Assembly (NCBI RefSeq): GCF_050271975.1
Contig: NZ_CP189850.1
Location: 1,302,001-1,366,000, forward strand
Direction: 5' to 3'
Origin: Litorimonas sp947503715
Lineage (GTDB): Bacteria; Pseudomonadota; Alphaproteobacteria; Caulobacterales; Maricaulaceae
DNA length: 64,000 nt
Below, in pieces: positions 26,048 through 34,998 of the stretch. The notes beneath the pieces are model-generated. The model was not told the DNA's origin, searched no databases, and worked only from the letters and a program-made list of their open reading frames with translations. Position 1 is the first letter of the stretch. Each line of letters starts with the position of its first letter. The translations under genes were made by a program, and so were the position numbers.

Positions 26048-27487
26048 ATGCGCATTTTAATGGTGGCCTCAGAGTGTTTTCCGCTCATTAAAACGGGAGG
26101 GCTTGCGGATGTCGTCGGGGCTTTGCCTCTGGCGCTTGAAACGCAAGGGGCAGATGTCACAGTCTTCCTACCTGGATTTCCATCTGTTTTAAGTGGCTTA
26201 ACAGGCAAAAAAACAATCAAAAAACTTACTGACGTTGGTGGAGGTAAGGCCAAACTTATGTCCGGAAGAACGAAAGTGGGCCTCTCAGTTATTGCACTCG
26301 ACGCACCGCATTTATTCAAATTTGAAGGCAATCCTTATCAGCTGGAGAGCGGCGTTGACCGTCCGGACAATGCAATAAAATTTGCTGCCTTTTCCCGTAT
26401 TGCGGCTGACCTGGCCTCTGGAAAATTTGGTCTAAAAGCCTTTGATGTCGTGCATGCGCATGACTGGCAAGCAGGGCTTGTTTCAGTCTACCTCCAAGCC
26501 ACAAATTCCGAAGTTAAAGCGGTTCTGACAATACATAATCTTGCCTTTCAAGGCCTCTTTCCGAAATCAATATTGACTGGCATTGGCTTGCCCGACGAGG
26601 TCTTCCACAAAGACGGCTTAGAATATTGGGATAAGGTTAGCTTCCTCAAAGGCGGCGTGGTTTATAGTCACCACGTAACAACGGTAAGCCCAAGCTACGC
26701 TTTGGAAATTCAATCCGACCAAGGTGGTATGGGATTTGGCGGAATTTTAAAATCTCGGCAGAAGGCCTTGTCAGGCATTTTGAACGGAATCGACCTTGAG
26801 GTTTGGGATCCTGAAACAGACCCGGCTATTACGGCGCCGTTCTCTGCCGATGCGCCGGAAGGTAAAGCCAAAAACAAAGTCGCCCTACAAAAGAAAATGG
26901 GATTGCGGGTTTCAAAAGATACACCGCTCTTCTGCGTGATTTCCAGATTAACCACGCAAAAGGGGCTAGATCTTCTTGGAGATCTCGTCGACCACATTGT
27001 CTTATCAGGCGGGCAATTGGCGCTCCTTGGATCGGGCGATAGCGCCATTGAAGATAAGTTCCGTGCTGCCGCTGAAAAACACCCGACTGAAGTCTCCGTC
27101 CAAATTGGATATGATGAACCGCTTGCCCATTTCATCCAAGCTGGGTCTGATGCGATTTTCATTCCGTCCAGATTTGAACCGTGCGGCCTAACGCAGCTTT
27201 GCGCGATGCGTTATGGAACGGTGCCTATTGCTGGCCGCGTCGGCGGGCTCAATGATACAATCATTGACGCCAGTCCTGCAGCGCTGGCAAAGTCAGCAGC
27301 CACGGGCTTACTATTTTTTGACATTACGCCGCATAATTTATCGGCCACAATTGACCGTGCCTTTAGCCTGTACAAAGCGCCCAAAATCTGGTCACAAATG
27401 AAGCAAAATTGTCTCTCTCATCCGGTTGGGTGGGAGCCGTCAGCTAAAGACTATCTCAATCTTTATGCAGGTCTGCTAGAGGTCTGA
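26048..27487 (+). CDS. glgA: glycogen synthase (ADP-glucose)
   Basis: The protein has 479 residues, GT5 family. The ADP-glucose-binding KTGGLADVVGALPLAL lies at ~16-31. Further blocks are VVHAHDWQAGLV (~135), VLTIHNLAFQG (~158) and the C-terminal FEPCGLTQLCAMRYGTVP (~378). It extends alpha-1,4-glucan using ADP-glucose from GlgC. It sits between glgC and the glgX-malQ fusion with gaps of 8 and 2 bases, so the genes form one operon. Confidence 0.97.
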   Translation: MRILMVASECFPLIKTGGLADVVGALPLALETQGADVTVFLPGFPSVLSGLTGKKTIKKLTDVGGGKAKLMSGRTKVGLSVIALDAPHLFKFEGNPYQLESGVDRPDNAIKFAAFSRIAADLASGKFGLKAFDVVHAHDWQAGLVSVYLQATNSEVKAVLTIHNLAFQGLFPKSILTGIGLPDEVFHKDGLEYWDKVSFLKGGVVYSHHVTTVSPSYALEIQSDQGGMGFGGILKSRQKALSGILNGIDLEVWDPETDPAITAPFSADAPEGKAKNKVALQKKMGLRVSKDTPLFCVISRLTTQKGLDLLGDLVDHIVLSGGQLALLGSGDSAIEDKFRAAAEKHPTEVSVQIGYDEPLAHFIQAGSDAIFIPSRFEPCGLTQLCAMRYGTVPIAGRVGGLNDTIIDASPAALAKSAATGLLFFDITPHNLSATIDRAFSLYKAPKIWSQMKQNCLSHPVGWEPSAKDYLNLYAGLLEV

Positions 27488-27489
27488 AA

Positions 27490-30400
27490 ATGACCGCTTC
27501 ACATTATATAGCCAGTGCGGGTAAACCATCTCCACTTGGGGCATCAACTGGCGCAGGCGGCATTAATTTCGCTCTGTTTTCTGCTCACGCGTCGCGGGTG
27601 ACGCTTTGCTTATTTTCCGAAGACGGGAAAACGGAAATTGCTAAGATAGACCTACCGTTTCGGACAGGCGATATTTGGCATGGTTTCGTAGAAGGTTTAG
27701 AACCGGGCCAGCTTTATGGCTACCGCGTGGATGGACCTTATGCCCCGCAAGACGGCCATCGATTTAATTCTAATAAGCTGTTGCTAGACCCTTACGCTCG
27801 GGAGTTGTTCGGCAGAATTATCCAAGATGACGCGATATTCGGATATGATTTAAGTAGCTCCGAAAAAGATTTGTCGTTTGATAAGCGTGACTCAGCTCCG
27901 TTCATGCCCAAATGCATAGCGATTGCGGAGGCTGCGCCCTATAAATCCAAACGTCCTAAAACATCTTGGGCAGAGACGCTCGTCTATGAAGCTCACGTCA
28001 AAGGTCTCACGATGCGGCATCCGGATGTTGCGCCCGCCGCTCAGGGGAAATTTGCCGGAATAAAAGAGCCAGCCATCATCAAGCATCTGACCGCTCTGGC
28101 TGTTTCAGCTGTCGAGCTTTTACCTGTGCAAAGTTTCTTCACGGAGCCGCGCCTGACGGGGCTTGGGCTGACCAATTATTGGGGCTATAATCCCATAAAT
28201 TATTTTGCTGCCCACTCGAGCTACGGCGAGGCGTCCGAGTTTAAGTCCTCAGTCGAGGCGCTACATGCAGCAGGTATCGAAGTCATATTAGACGTTGTTT
28301 ATAACCATACGGCTGAAAGTGATGAGCTAGGACCGACCCTCTCTTATAGAGGTATTGATAATCTGAGCTATTATGGCTTGCAGGATGATAGACGTTTTTA
28401 CGTCAATCATACAGGAACAGGTAATACGCTTGATATGACCCACCCGCAGGTTTTGGCGCTGACAATCGCCAGCTTGCGATATTGGGTTGAGCAGATGGGC
28501 GTTGACGGTTTTCGTTTTGATCTGGCCTCGACTCTGGCGCGGGGGCCGGATGGATTTACCCAGCAGAGTGATTTCCTAATCGCTTGCGAAAAAGATCCTG
28601 TTCTTTCAAAAGTAAAACTCATCGCTGAACCGTGGGACATCGGTCCCGGCGGCTATGTCTTAGGGCAATTCCCCAAAGGCTGGGGAGGATGGAATGATCG
28701 TTTCCGAGATGATGTTAGAAGTTTTTGGCGCGGCGATGAAATGGCCCACAAAGCGTTGGCGGCGCGTCTACTCGGCTCCGCGGATGTTTTCGATCACTCT
28801 GATAAAAACGCGCATAGTTCGCTGAACTTCATCACGTCCCATGACGGTTTCACGCTCAAAGACACCGTGAGTTATAATGAGAAACACAATCATGCGAATG
28901 GCGAAGAAAATCGCGACGGGCACGGACACAATTTATCTGATAATATGGGCGTTGAGGGCGCAACGGATAATTCTGATATAATCCACGCAAGACGCCGCAG
29001 ATCAAAGAATTTGCTTGCGACGCTGATCCTGTCACAAGGCACGCCTATGCTGCTTGCCGGTGATGAGTTTGGACATAGCCAAGGTGGAAATAATAATAGC
29101 TATTGCCAAGACAATGACATCACTTGGTTGAATTGGGGGGCAGCTGATAGTGAGCTTCAAAATTTCGCGATAGAGCTGATTGCGTTGCGAAAAACCAAAC
29201 CGCATTTTTCCCAAAGCGGTTTTTTACATGGCGAAGCCATTAATGACGACGGCGCGAGAAATGCCCTCTGGCTGTCTCCAAAGGGCGGTGAATTACAAGG
29301 CGGCGCTTGGGACGATCATGGGCTAAGCTGTATTGGATTAGTCCTGAACATGGACGCTGAAGGTGCGGTTTTGATTGTTATGAACCGCGGCGAAGCTCAG
29401 ACGTTTCATGCTGTAATGAATGCGGATTGGAAATTTGATTTATCGAGCGCAAGGGCGTTTGAAGGGAACCTAATTCCAGCAAATAGTGTGAGTGTTTTTA
29501 GTCTGGATAGGCCCTACAAAACTGACGAACAAGAGACAGCGGATCTCAAAAAAAAAGCTGAAGTCTATGGGTTTATAGAGAGTTTTCGCGACATCTCAGG
29601 TCATACACATCAGGCCGAATCTCATTCACTCAGCAAACTTCTAAAAGCCGTAGAATCTGTACCGCCACAGGCCTACCCTGATGTTGAAGATAAAATGCCC
29701 GTCTATGGCGCAGAGGCTTTACGGAACCATGAGGGTATTTGGGGCGTCACTTGCGGATTATACGGCCTGCGATCCGACCGAAATTGGGGTGTTGGTGACT
29801 TTGAAGATTTAGCCATCTTAGCCGAACATATGGCCAGTAAAGGCGCTGACTTTATTGGACTAAATCCAGTACACGCTCTCTTTCCAAGTGCGCCACATCT
29901 CTATTCGCCATACTCACCCAGTTCGCGTGAATTTCTAAACATCATGCATATTGCGCCAGATAATGTTCCGGAACTGGCCGAGGCGAAGTTCAGTGCGCCG
30001 TCAAATCCCTACAAAGACGGTTTAGTGGATTATGAGGCCGTTTATAAATTAAAAACAGAAGCCTTTGAAAAGGCGTTTGCAGTCTTCAGAAATTTTTCGA
30101 AGACCCATCAGCGGGCAAAGGCGTTTGAGAGTTTCTGCGACGGCAAAGGTGAAGCCCTATCACAGCACGCTCTCTTCGACGCGTTGTTCGAAACGCTTCC
30201 CAAAGCCAAGCAAACTTACGATGGGTTTCATAATTTTCCTAAAAAATATCAGTCTCCTGAAAGTCTCGCGTGCCGCAAATTTGAAACAGAAAATTCAGAT
30301 CGCATTAGCTATTATAAATATCTGCAATGGATAGCGTACACGCAACTCTCGGACGCTCAAGCTCGTGCCAAGGCGGCCGGAATGCGCGTCGGTCTTTATC

Positions 30401-31338
30401 TCGATTTTGCAGTAGGCGTCGTGCCGGGCGGCTCCGATGCTTGGCGTGAACAGACCGCTTTTGCAAAAGGCATAAGCTTAGGCGCGCCCGGCGATATGGC
30501 TAATCCCAATGGACAAAAATGGAATCTACTGCCTTTCAATCCCCACCTGTTAGTCAAAGAAAACTATGCCCCGTTCAAGCGTGCGTTAAAAGCCAATATG
30601 GAGCTCGGCGGCGCTTTACGTATTGATCATGTTCTTGGCTTGCAGCGGAGTTTTTTCATACCGCAGAGCGGCGGTGCCGGAGCTTATTTGCGTTTTCCTT
30701 TCGATGGGCTTTTAGATGTTGTCTCAGAGCTTTCGCATGAAACAAATTGTGTGGTGTTCGGCGAAGATCTCGGCACTGTCCCGGATGATTTCCGCGCCCA
30801 CATGGCCGATTGGCAACTCATGGGCTGTTCAGTCTTACTAATCGAACGCACATCATCGGGCAACATTATTCCACTAGAGCACTTACGTGAGCTGGCTGTA
30901 GCAGCTTTTTCTAACCATGATTTTCCAACACTCGCCGGGTTTTGGGCCGGTGATGATTTTCTATGGCGGGAAGCGCTTGGGATTGGCAACGACCCCAATG
31001 TTTTGGCCCATGAAAAATATGTCCGCGAACAGGATAAAAACGTTCTATTTGAGGCGTTGAACCTCCATGAAAAACCGGAAGCCCTAGACGGCGAGGTCAT
31101 GTCAAAACTGCAAGGCTGGCTCGCTTCTGCGCCGGCTCTGGCTTTCGCCATCCCTCTGGAAGATATAATGCTGGATCGGCAACAGCCAAATGTACCCGGC
31201 ACGACGGACGAACAACCGAACTGGCGAAGGCGCAGCAAGCTTTCCCTTGAAGCATTGAAGACCGATATAGACTGCAATAAAATCCTCGACACGATTGCTG
31301 CCGTTAGACCCCGGAGACCTCGAAATGAACATAACTAA
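27490..31338 (+). CDS. glgX-malQ: fused glycogen debranching enzyme GlgX and 4-alpha-glucanotransferase MalQ
   Basis: The protein has 1282 residues in one uninterrupted frame. Residues ~1-680 are GlgX: CBM48-like start, GH13 barrel with Asp344 in DGFRFDLAS, Glu380 in LIAEPWD and Asp452 in ITSHDGFTLKD. Residues ~735-1270 are MalQ (GH77): GIWGVTCGLYGLRSDRNWG, Asp1046 in LRIDHVLGL, Glu1092 in VFGEDLGTVPDDF and Asp1144 in SNHDFPT. Residues ~680-735 form a charged linker. GlgX removes the short branch stubs left by phosphorylase; MalQ then disproportionates the released malto-oligosaccharides. The fusion therefore joins consecutive steps. All catalytic acids are present in both halves. Confidence 0.95.
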   Translation: MTASHYIASAGKPSPLGASTGAGGINFALFSAHASRVTLCLFSEDGKTEIAKIDLPFRTGDIWHGFVEGLEPGQLYGYRVDGPYAPQDGHRFNSNKLLLDPYARELFGRIIQDDAIFGYDLSSSEKDLSFDKRDSAPFMPKCIAIAEAAPYKSKRPKTSWAETLVYEAHVKGLTMRHPDVAPAAQGKFAGIKEPAIIKHLTALAVSAVELLPVQSFFTEPRLTGLGLTNYWGYNPINYFAAHSSYGEASEFKSSVEALHAAGIEVILDVVYNHTAESDELGPTLSYRGIDNLSYYGLQDDRRFYVNHTGTGNTLDMTHPQVLALTIASLRYWVEQMGVDGFRFDLASTLARGPDGFTQQSDFLIACEKDPVLSKVKLIAEPWDIGPGGYVLGQFPKGWGGWNDRFRDDVRSFWRGDEMAHKALAARLLGSADVFDHSDKNAHSSLNFITSHDGFTLKDTVSYNEKHNHANGEENRDGHGHNLSDNMGVEGATDNSDIIHARRRRSKNLLATLILSQGTPMLLAGDEFGHSQGGNNNSYCQDNDITWLNWGAADSELQNFAIELIALRKTKPHFSQSGFLHGEAINDDGARNALWLSPKGGELQGGAWDDHGLSCIGLVLNMDAEGAVLIVMNRGEAQTFHAVMNADWKFDLSSARAFEGNLIPANSVSVFSLDRPYKTDEQETADLKKKAEVYGFIESFRDISGHTHQAESHSLSKLLKAVESVPPQAYPDVEDKMPVYGAEALRNHEGIWGVTCGLYGLRSDRNWGVGDFEDLAILAEHMASKGADFIGLNPVHALFPSAPHLYSPYSPSSREFLNIMHIAPDNVPELAEAKFSAPSNPYKDGLVDYEAVYKLKTEAFEKAFAVFRNFSKTHQRAKAFESFCDGKGEALSQHALFDALFETLPKAKQTYDGFHNFPKKYQSPESLACRKFETENSDRISYYKYLQWIAYTQLSDAQARAKAAGMRVGLYLDFAVGVVPGGSDAWREQTAFAKGISLGAPGDMANPNGQKWNLLPFNPHLLVKENYAPFKRALKANMELGGALRIDHVLGLQRSFFIPQSGGAGAYLRFPFDGLLDVVSELSHETNCVVFGEDLGTVPDDFRAHMADWQLMGCSVLLIERTSSGNIIPLEHLRELAVAAFSNHDFPTLAGFWAGDDFLWREALGIGNDPNVLAHEKYVREQDKNVLFEALNLHEKPEALDGEVMSKLQGWLASAPALAFAIPLEDIMLDRQQPNVPGTTDEQPNWRRRSKLSLEALKTDIDCNKILDTIAAVRPRRPRNEHN

Positions 31339-32947
31339 GACGACGCCATTTCAAGGTCAGAAACCCGGCACCTCTGGCTTGCGGAAAACTGTCGAGACAT
31401 TCACCCAACCGAATTATCTGGAGAATTTTGTTCAAGCGATTTTCGATTGCGTCCCAGAGCTGCGCGGCAGTCTTCTGATCGTTGGGGGTGATGGGCGTTA
31501 TTATAATGATGTCGCCATACAAATTATATTACGCATGGCCGCAGCAAATGGCGTCGCGCGGGTATTGGTCGGGCAGGGCGGCATTTTATCCACCCCGGCC
31601 GTTTCGGCAATTATTCGAAAAAATGATGCAGCTGGCGGAATCATCCTCTCTGCCAGTCATAATCCGGGCGGCCCGAAGGGTGACTTCGGTATTAAATTCA
31701 ACAGCGCCAATGGCGGCCCTGCGCCAGAATCCGTCACCAATGCGATTTATGCCCGAACCCAGATTATCGAGAGTTACAAAGCCGTTTCGTCTGATACCGT
31801 TGACCTGAGCAAACGCGGTGAAAGCAGAATGTCTGGCATGAAGATTGAAATCATCGACAGTGTCGCGGATTACCAAGAGTTGATGGAAAGCCTGTTTGAT
31901 TTTACTGCCATCTCCAAACTATTCATATCCGGCATGACTTTCTGTTTCGACGCGATGCACGCGGTCACAGGCCCTTATGCAAAAGCCATATTCGGTAAAC
32001 TGGGCGTGCCTGATGCCAGCATTATTAACGCTGTACCACTGCCGGATTTCGGCGGCGGGCATCCAGATCCCAACCCCATCTACGCCAAAGAGCTATTTGA
32101 AAGAATGTTCTCCAAAGACGGGCCTGATTTTGGGGCGGCGTCAGACGGCGATGGCGACCGCAATATCGTCTTGGGAAGAGGTCTATATGTTTCTCCGTCT
32201 GACAGTCTCGCGATTATTTCGGCTAACGCCCATCTCGTACCTGGTTACAGCGCGGGTATAAAAGGCGTAGCGCGCTCTATGCCGACCAGCCGTGCAGCAG
32301 ACCTCGTGGCGGAACGGTTAGGTGTTCCGGCTTTTGAAACACCCACGGGCTGGAAGTTTTTTGGCAATCTCTTGGATGATGGACAAATCACCCTTTGCGG
32401 CGAAGAAAGCGCAGGGGCCAGCTCAGATCATATCCGCGAAAAAGACGGGCTTTGGGCAGTTCTTATGTGGCTCAATATTGTGGCAGCACGCGGTAAACCC
32501 GTTACCGAAATCGTGCGTGAGCATTGGCAAGATTATGGCCGAAATTATTATTCGCGCCATGACTATGAAGAAGTTGAAACCGCTAAAGCCGAAAGCGTGA
32601 TGCAAAGATTGCGGGATCAACTTGAGGAGTTGCCAGGTAAAGTCTTTGGAGAGGAAATCATCAGCGCGGCAGAGAGCTTCACCTATCGTGATCCCGTTGA
32701 CAGATTTGTTTCAGAAAACCAAGGCCTGATGGTTAAGTTCAAAAGCGGAAGTCGCTTCGCACTTCGTCTGTCAGGTACGGGGACTGTCGGAGCGACATTG
32801 CGGCTATATCTGGAGAAATATGAGCCTGCAAACGGGAAATTGGATGCCGATTTGCAAAAGACACTCAATCCCATTGCAGACATTGCAAACACCATAACAG
32901 GACTAAAGCGTTTAACTGACCGAAGTGACCCTTCGACAATCTCATAA
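31325..32947 (+). CDS. pgm: alpha-D-glucose phosphate-specific phosphoglucomutase
   Basis: The protein has 540 residues from the ATG at 31325, which overlaps the glgX-malQ end by 14 bases and has GGAG upstream; a longer frame start inside glgX-malQ is unlikely. Family motifs: phosphoserine Ser111 in LSASHNPGG, metal loop SDGDGDRN, sugar loop CGEESAGASSDHIREKDG and the phosphate site RLSGTGT. It interconverts glucose-1- and glucose-6-phosphate, linking glycogen to central metabolism. Last gene of the operon; no clear terminator before the insertion sequence at 33053. Confidence 0.95.
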   Translation: MNITKTTPFQGQKPGTSGLRKTVETFTQPNYLENFVQAIFDCVPELRGSLLIVGGDGRYYNDVAIQIILRMAAANGVARVLVGQGGILSTPAVSAIIRKNDAAGGIILSASHNPGGPKGDFGIKFNSANGGPAPESVTNAIYARTQIIESYKAVSSDTVDLSKRGESRMSGMKIEIIDSVADYQELMESLFDFTAISKLFISGMTFCFDAMHAVTGPYAKAIFGKLGVPDASIINAVPLPDFGGGHPDPNPIYAKELFERMFSKDGPDFGAASDGDGDRNIVLGRGLYVSPSDSLAIISANAHLVPGYSAGIKGVARSMPTSRAADLVAERLGVPAFETPTGWKFFGNLLDDGQITLCGEESAGASSDHIREKDGLWAVLMWLNIVAARGKPVTEIVREHWQDYGRNYYSRHDYEEVETAKAESVMQRLRDQLEELPGKVFGEEIISAAESFTYRDPVDRFVSENQGLMVKFKSGSRFALRLSGTGTVGATLRLYLEKYEPANGKLDADLQKTLNPIADIANTITGLKRLTDRSDPSTIS

Positions 32948-33052
32948 TTTCAGACTGTTAAATTTTGGGCTTTTAGCAAACTTTGGCTAACGTCCGCAAT
33001 GAAGATAGAGTCTTCATCTCAAATTTTGTGGCTTAAGTAACTTAAAGTGTGG

Positions 33053-33853
33053 GGCTTTGTCACGTTAATGGCAGTTTTCAGACATTCTGCTAAGCACACG
33101 CGATGAAAACCTCAATCTATTCTCGCTATCGCTTCCATCCGGATATTATTCGACGTGCTGTTTGGATGTATTTCCGGTTCAATCTCAGCGTCCGAGATTT
33201 GGAAGAACTCATGATCTAATGCGGGGTCGGATTATCTTACGAAAGGATACGAAGATGGGTCAATAAGTTTGGATCAACTTACGCAAAGCGCATAAAGTGT
33301 CGGTCCGAAGGGCCCTCTGCTGTTTGGCATTTGGAGGAGGTCTTTGCAAAGATAGGTGGCAAGATGGTTTACCTCTGGCGAGCGGTCGATGACGAGGGAA
33401 TGGTCCTGGATGTTGCTGTTCAGCGACGGAGAAATACAAGAGCAACCACACGTTTGCTGCGGAAACTCCTTAGAAACCAGGGAGTCAAACTAGAGCGCAT
33501 TTTTACAGATAAGTTTGGATCATATGGCGCAGCACTAAAGGAGCTGGGCATGAAACAATTACAAAACGTCGGCGGTAGAAAAAGAACAGAGCCAAACGCT
33601 CACACGTCCCCATCCGGCGAAGAGAACGAAAAGCTCAGAAGTTTAGATCGTTGCACAAGGCTCAAAAACTGCTCTCGGCCCATGGTCAAATTTACAATCT
33701 CTTCAACCATCGACGCCATCTCATCTCAAGATCAACACTCTGAAAATTTAGGCACCAAGCTCAATCTAAGTGGGATATTTCGACCGCACCAGTTTGCTCA
33801 TAAGTCTTAAAGCAATGGAACTTAACACATCGCGTGATTAACGTGACAAAGCC
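33053..33853 (+). mobile_element. IS6-family insertion sequence, copy 1 (decayed)
   Basis: The 801-bp element is bounded by perfect 17-bp inverted repeats, GGCTTTGTCACGTTAAT (33053-33069) and its complement (33837-33853). The flanks AAGTGTGG and TGTGCGGA are not an 8-bp target duplication. The right end has cut a relaxase gene. Confidence 0.9.
33103..33810 (+). pseudogene. IS6-family transposase, copy 1, inactivated
   Basis: From ATG at 33103 the frame reads MKTSIYSRYRFHPDIIRRAV, then meets a stop codon near 33217 where the sister copies read LMAERGV. It continues WHLEEVFAKIGGKMVYLWRA (DDE domain) and shifts frame after NVGGRK near 33585, losing the RAECSH...RRRER block that carries the catalytic Glu. 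It cannot make active transposase. Confidence 0.88.
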
Positions 33854-34559
33854 TGTGCGGATGAGCGGTGTCGAAATGGTCAACGGCTACCCAATCGAGC
33901 CGGGTGCCTAAGTCCTCTTCCATCTGCGCCATGAGCGCTCGCGTTGTGTCTTTGAGGTTGGGCTTACCGTCGCCATTCACGCGGGCCAGCTCCGTGCCGT
34001 CTTCGGGTGAGATCATAATTCTAAACTGGTGCGGGTCGCCGCGTCCGTCAAAGCTCTCTTGCGAGCGGGCCACAAAATCCCGCCCGTCCACCTCAACGCC
34101 TTCCTCTGGGCCGTAGAGCTGGCCGCGCGTTGGGGTTAGTTCCGCCGAGCTATCCAGCCCTTCGGCTCGCTCCACACCTGCGCCTTCGCGCTGGAGGTAA
34201 GCCAAGTGGCCGCGAGAGACAGAAGGCTTGGCATTGCGAAGCTTTACAACGCGCACTTTCACAATCGCGCGGCGGGCGCGGTAGCGGTCTCCCGTTGCCT
34301 TGTGAACGCGCCAACCTTGCTTGGGGCCAATGCCGCGCTCTAACGCCGCTCGCCCTCGTCCGCGAGAGTTGAAGCGTCCTGTGCGGGGCTTCGCAGGTTT
34401 CATCAGAGCCCGCCGTCCAGAGACGGCCTGACCTCTGACCAAGGCGGCGCGAACCCCCTGATGGAACCCCTTGTAGTTTGCTGGGATATTGACCTCAGCG
34501 CCTCGGCTGCTGGTCTTGCGGGCTTTGGCTCTTAGGCGGAAATCATCTTCATCTGACAT
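33854..34559 (-). pseudogene. VirD2/DUF3363-type relaxase, 5' fragment cut by IS
   Basis: About 235 residues from the ATG at 34559. Family landmarks in order are AIVKVRVVKL, RGHLAYLQREG, GQLYGPE, DPHQFRIMISPEDG, MAQMEEDLGTRLDWVAVDHF and the metal-binding HPH. Four residues later the sequence runs into the IS end (33853), so the rest of the nuclease and all C-terminal domains are gone. Relaxases nick the transfer origin of conjugative or mobilizable elements; this remnant shows that an integrative element once stood here, together with the integrase at 36915. Confidence 0.85.
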
Positions 34560-34998
34560 TTGCCTATAATATAATCGGGTACAAAAGGTGCGTTTGTCTC
34601 TAAGGAAGCCGTTTGAAAATTAAAGGGAAATGAGAGTTTCTAGGAATTTGCGGGATAGAGGCATTTTGGAGGCACCGCGCATGAGTTGCCGAAAATGTAC
34701 CACCACAACTCGCGTAGCAAAAACAGAGCTTTAGCGTCGAAGTGCCCCCAAAGGGGCGGTTCGACGCTAAAGCTCTTTTCTTTCTTAATCTCTCTTCAAG
34801 CCTCATCCTATCTAATTAATTACGCTCTCTCAAAACAGAGCCGTCCGACGCGCCTGCCGGAGCCGCCCACACGAGCGGAGGCAGGAGCGTTGGACTCGCC
34901 GCAAAGCGGCGAAGGAATAAACCGCTTGATAAATATATAACGTAGGTGGTAATAGGGCTACTTTTTTCAAAAAAGTGACTTTAATTTTGGAACAAAAA
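34560..34998. other. intergenic region with a long bidirectional terminator-like hairpin
   Basis: Apart from the hairpin at 34725-34779 the region has a GC-rich patch (34838-34920) with a small GCCGC/GCGGC stem and no gene I can support. Confidence 0.5.
34725..34779. terminator. bidirectional terminator-like hairpin
   Basis: AGAGCTTTAGCGTCGAA (34725-34741) pairs perfectly with TTCGACGCTAAAGCTCT (34760-34776), with an inner GCCCC/GGGGC stem. T4 follows on the plus strand, and A5 precedes (T5 on the minus strand after one intervening base pair). It could insulate the convergent or flanking genes of the element in both directions. Confidence 0.75.

Noticed and set aside
33045..33861. 8-bp target duplication for the IS copies
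   Set aside because: Flanks of all three copies were compared and none match (e.g. AAGTGTGG versus TGTGCGGA).
34600..34940. Small open frames around the long hairpin
   Set aside because: They cross the hairpin on both strands and lack start signals.
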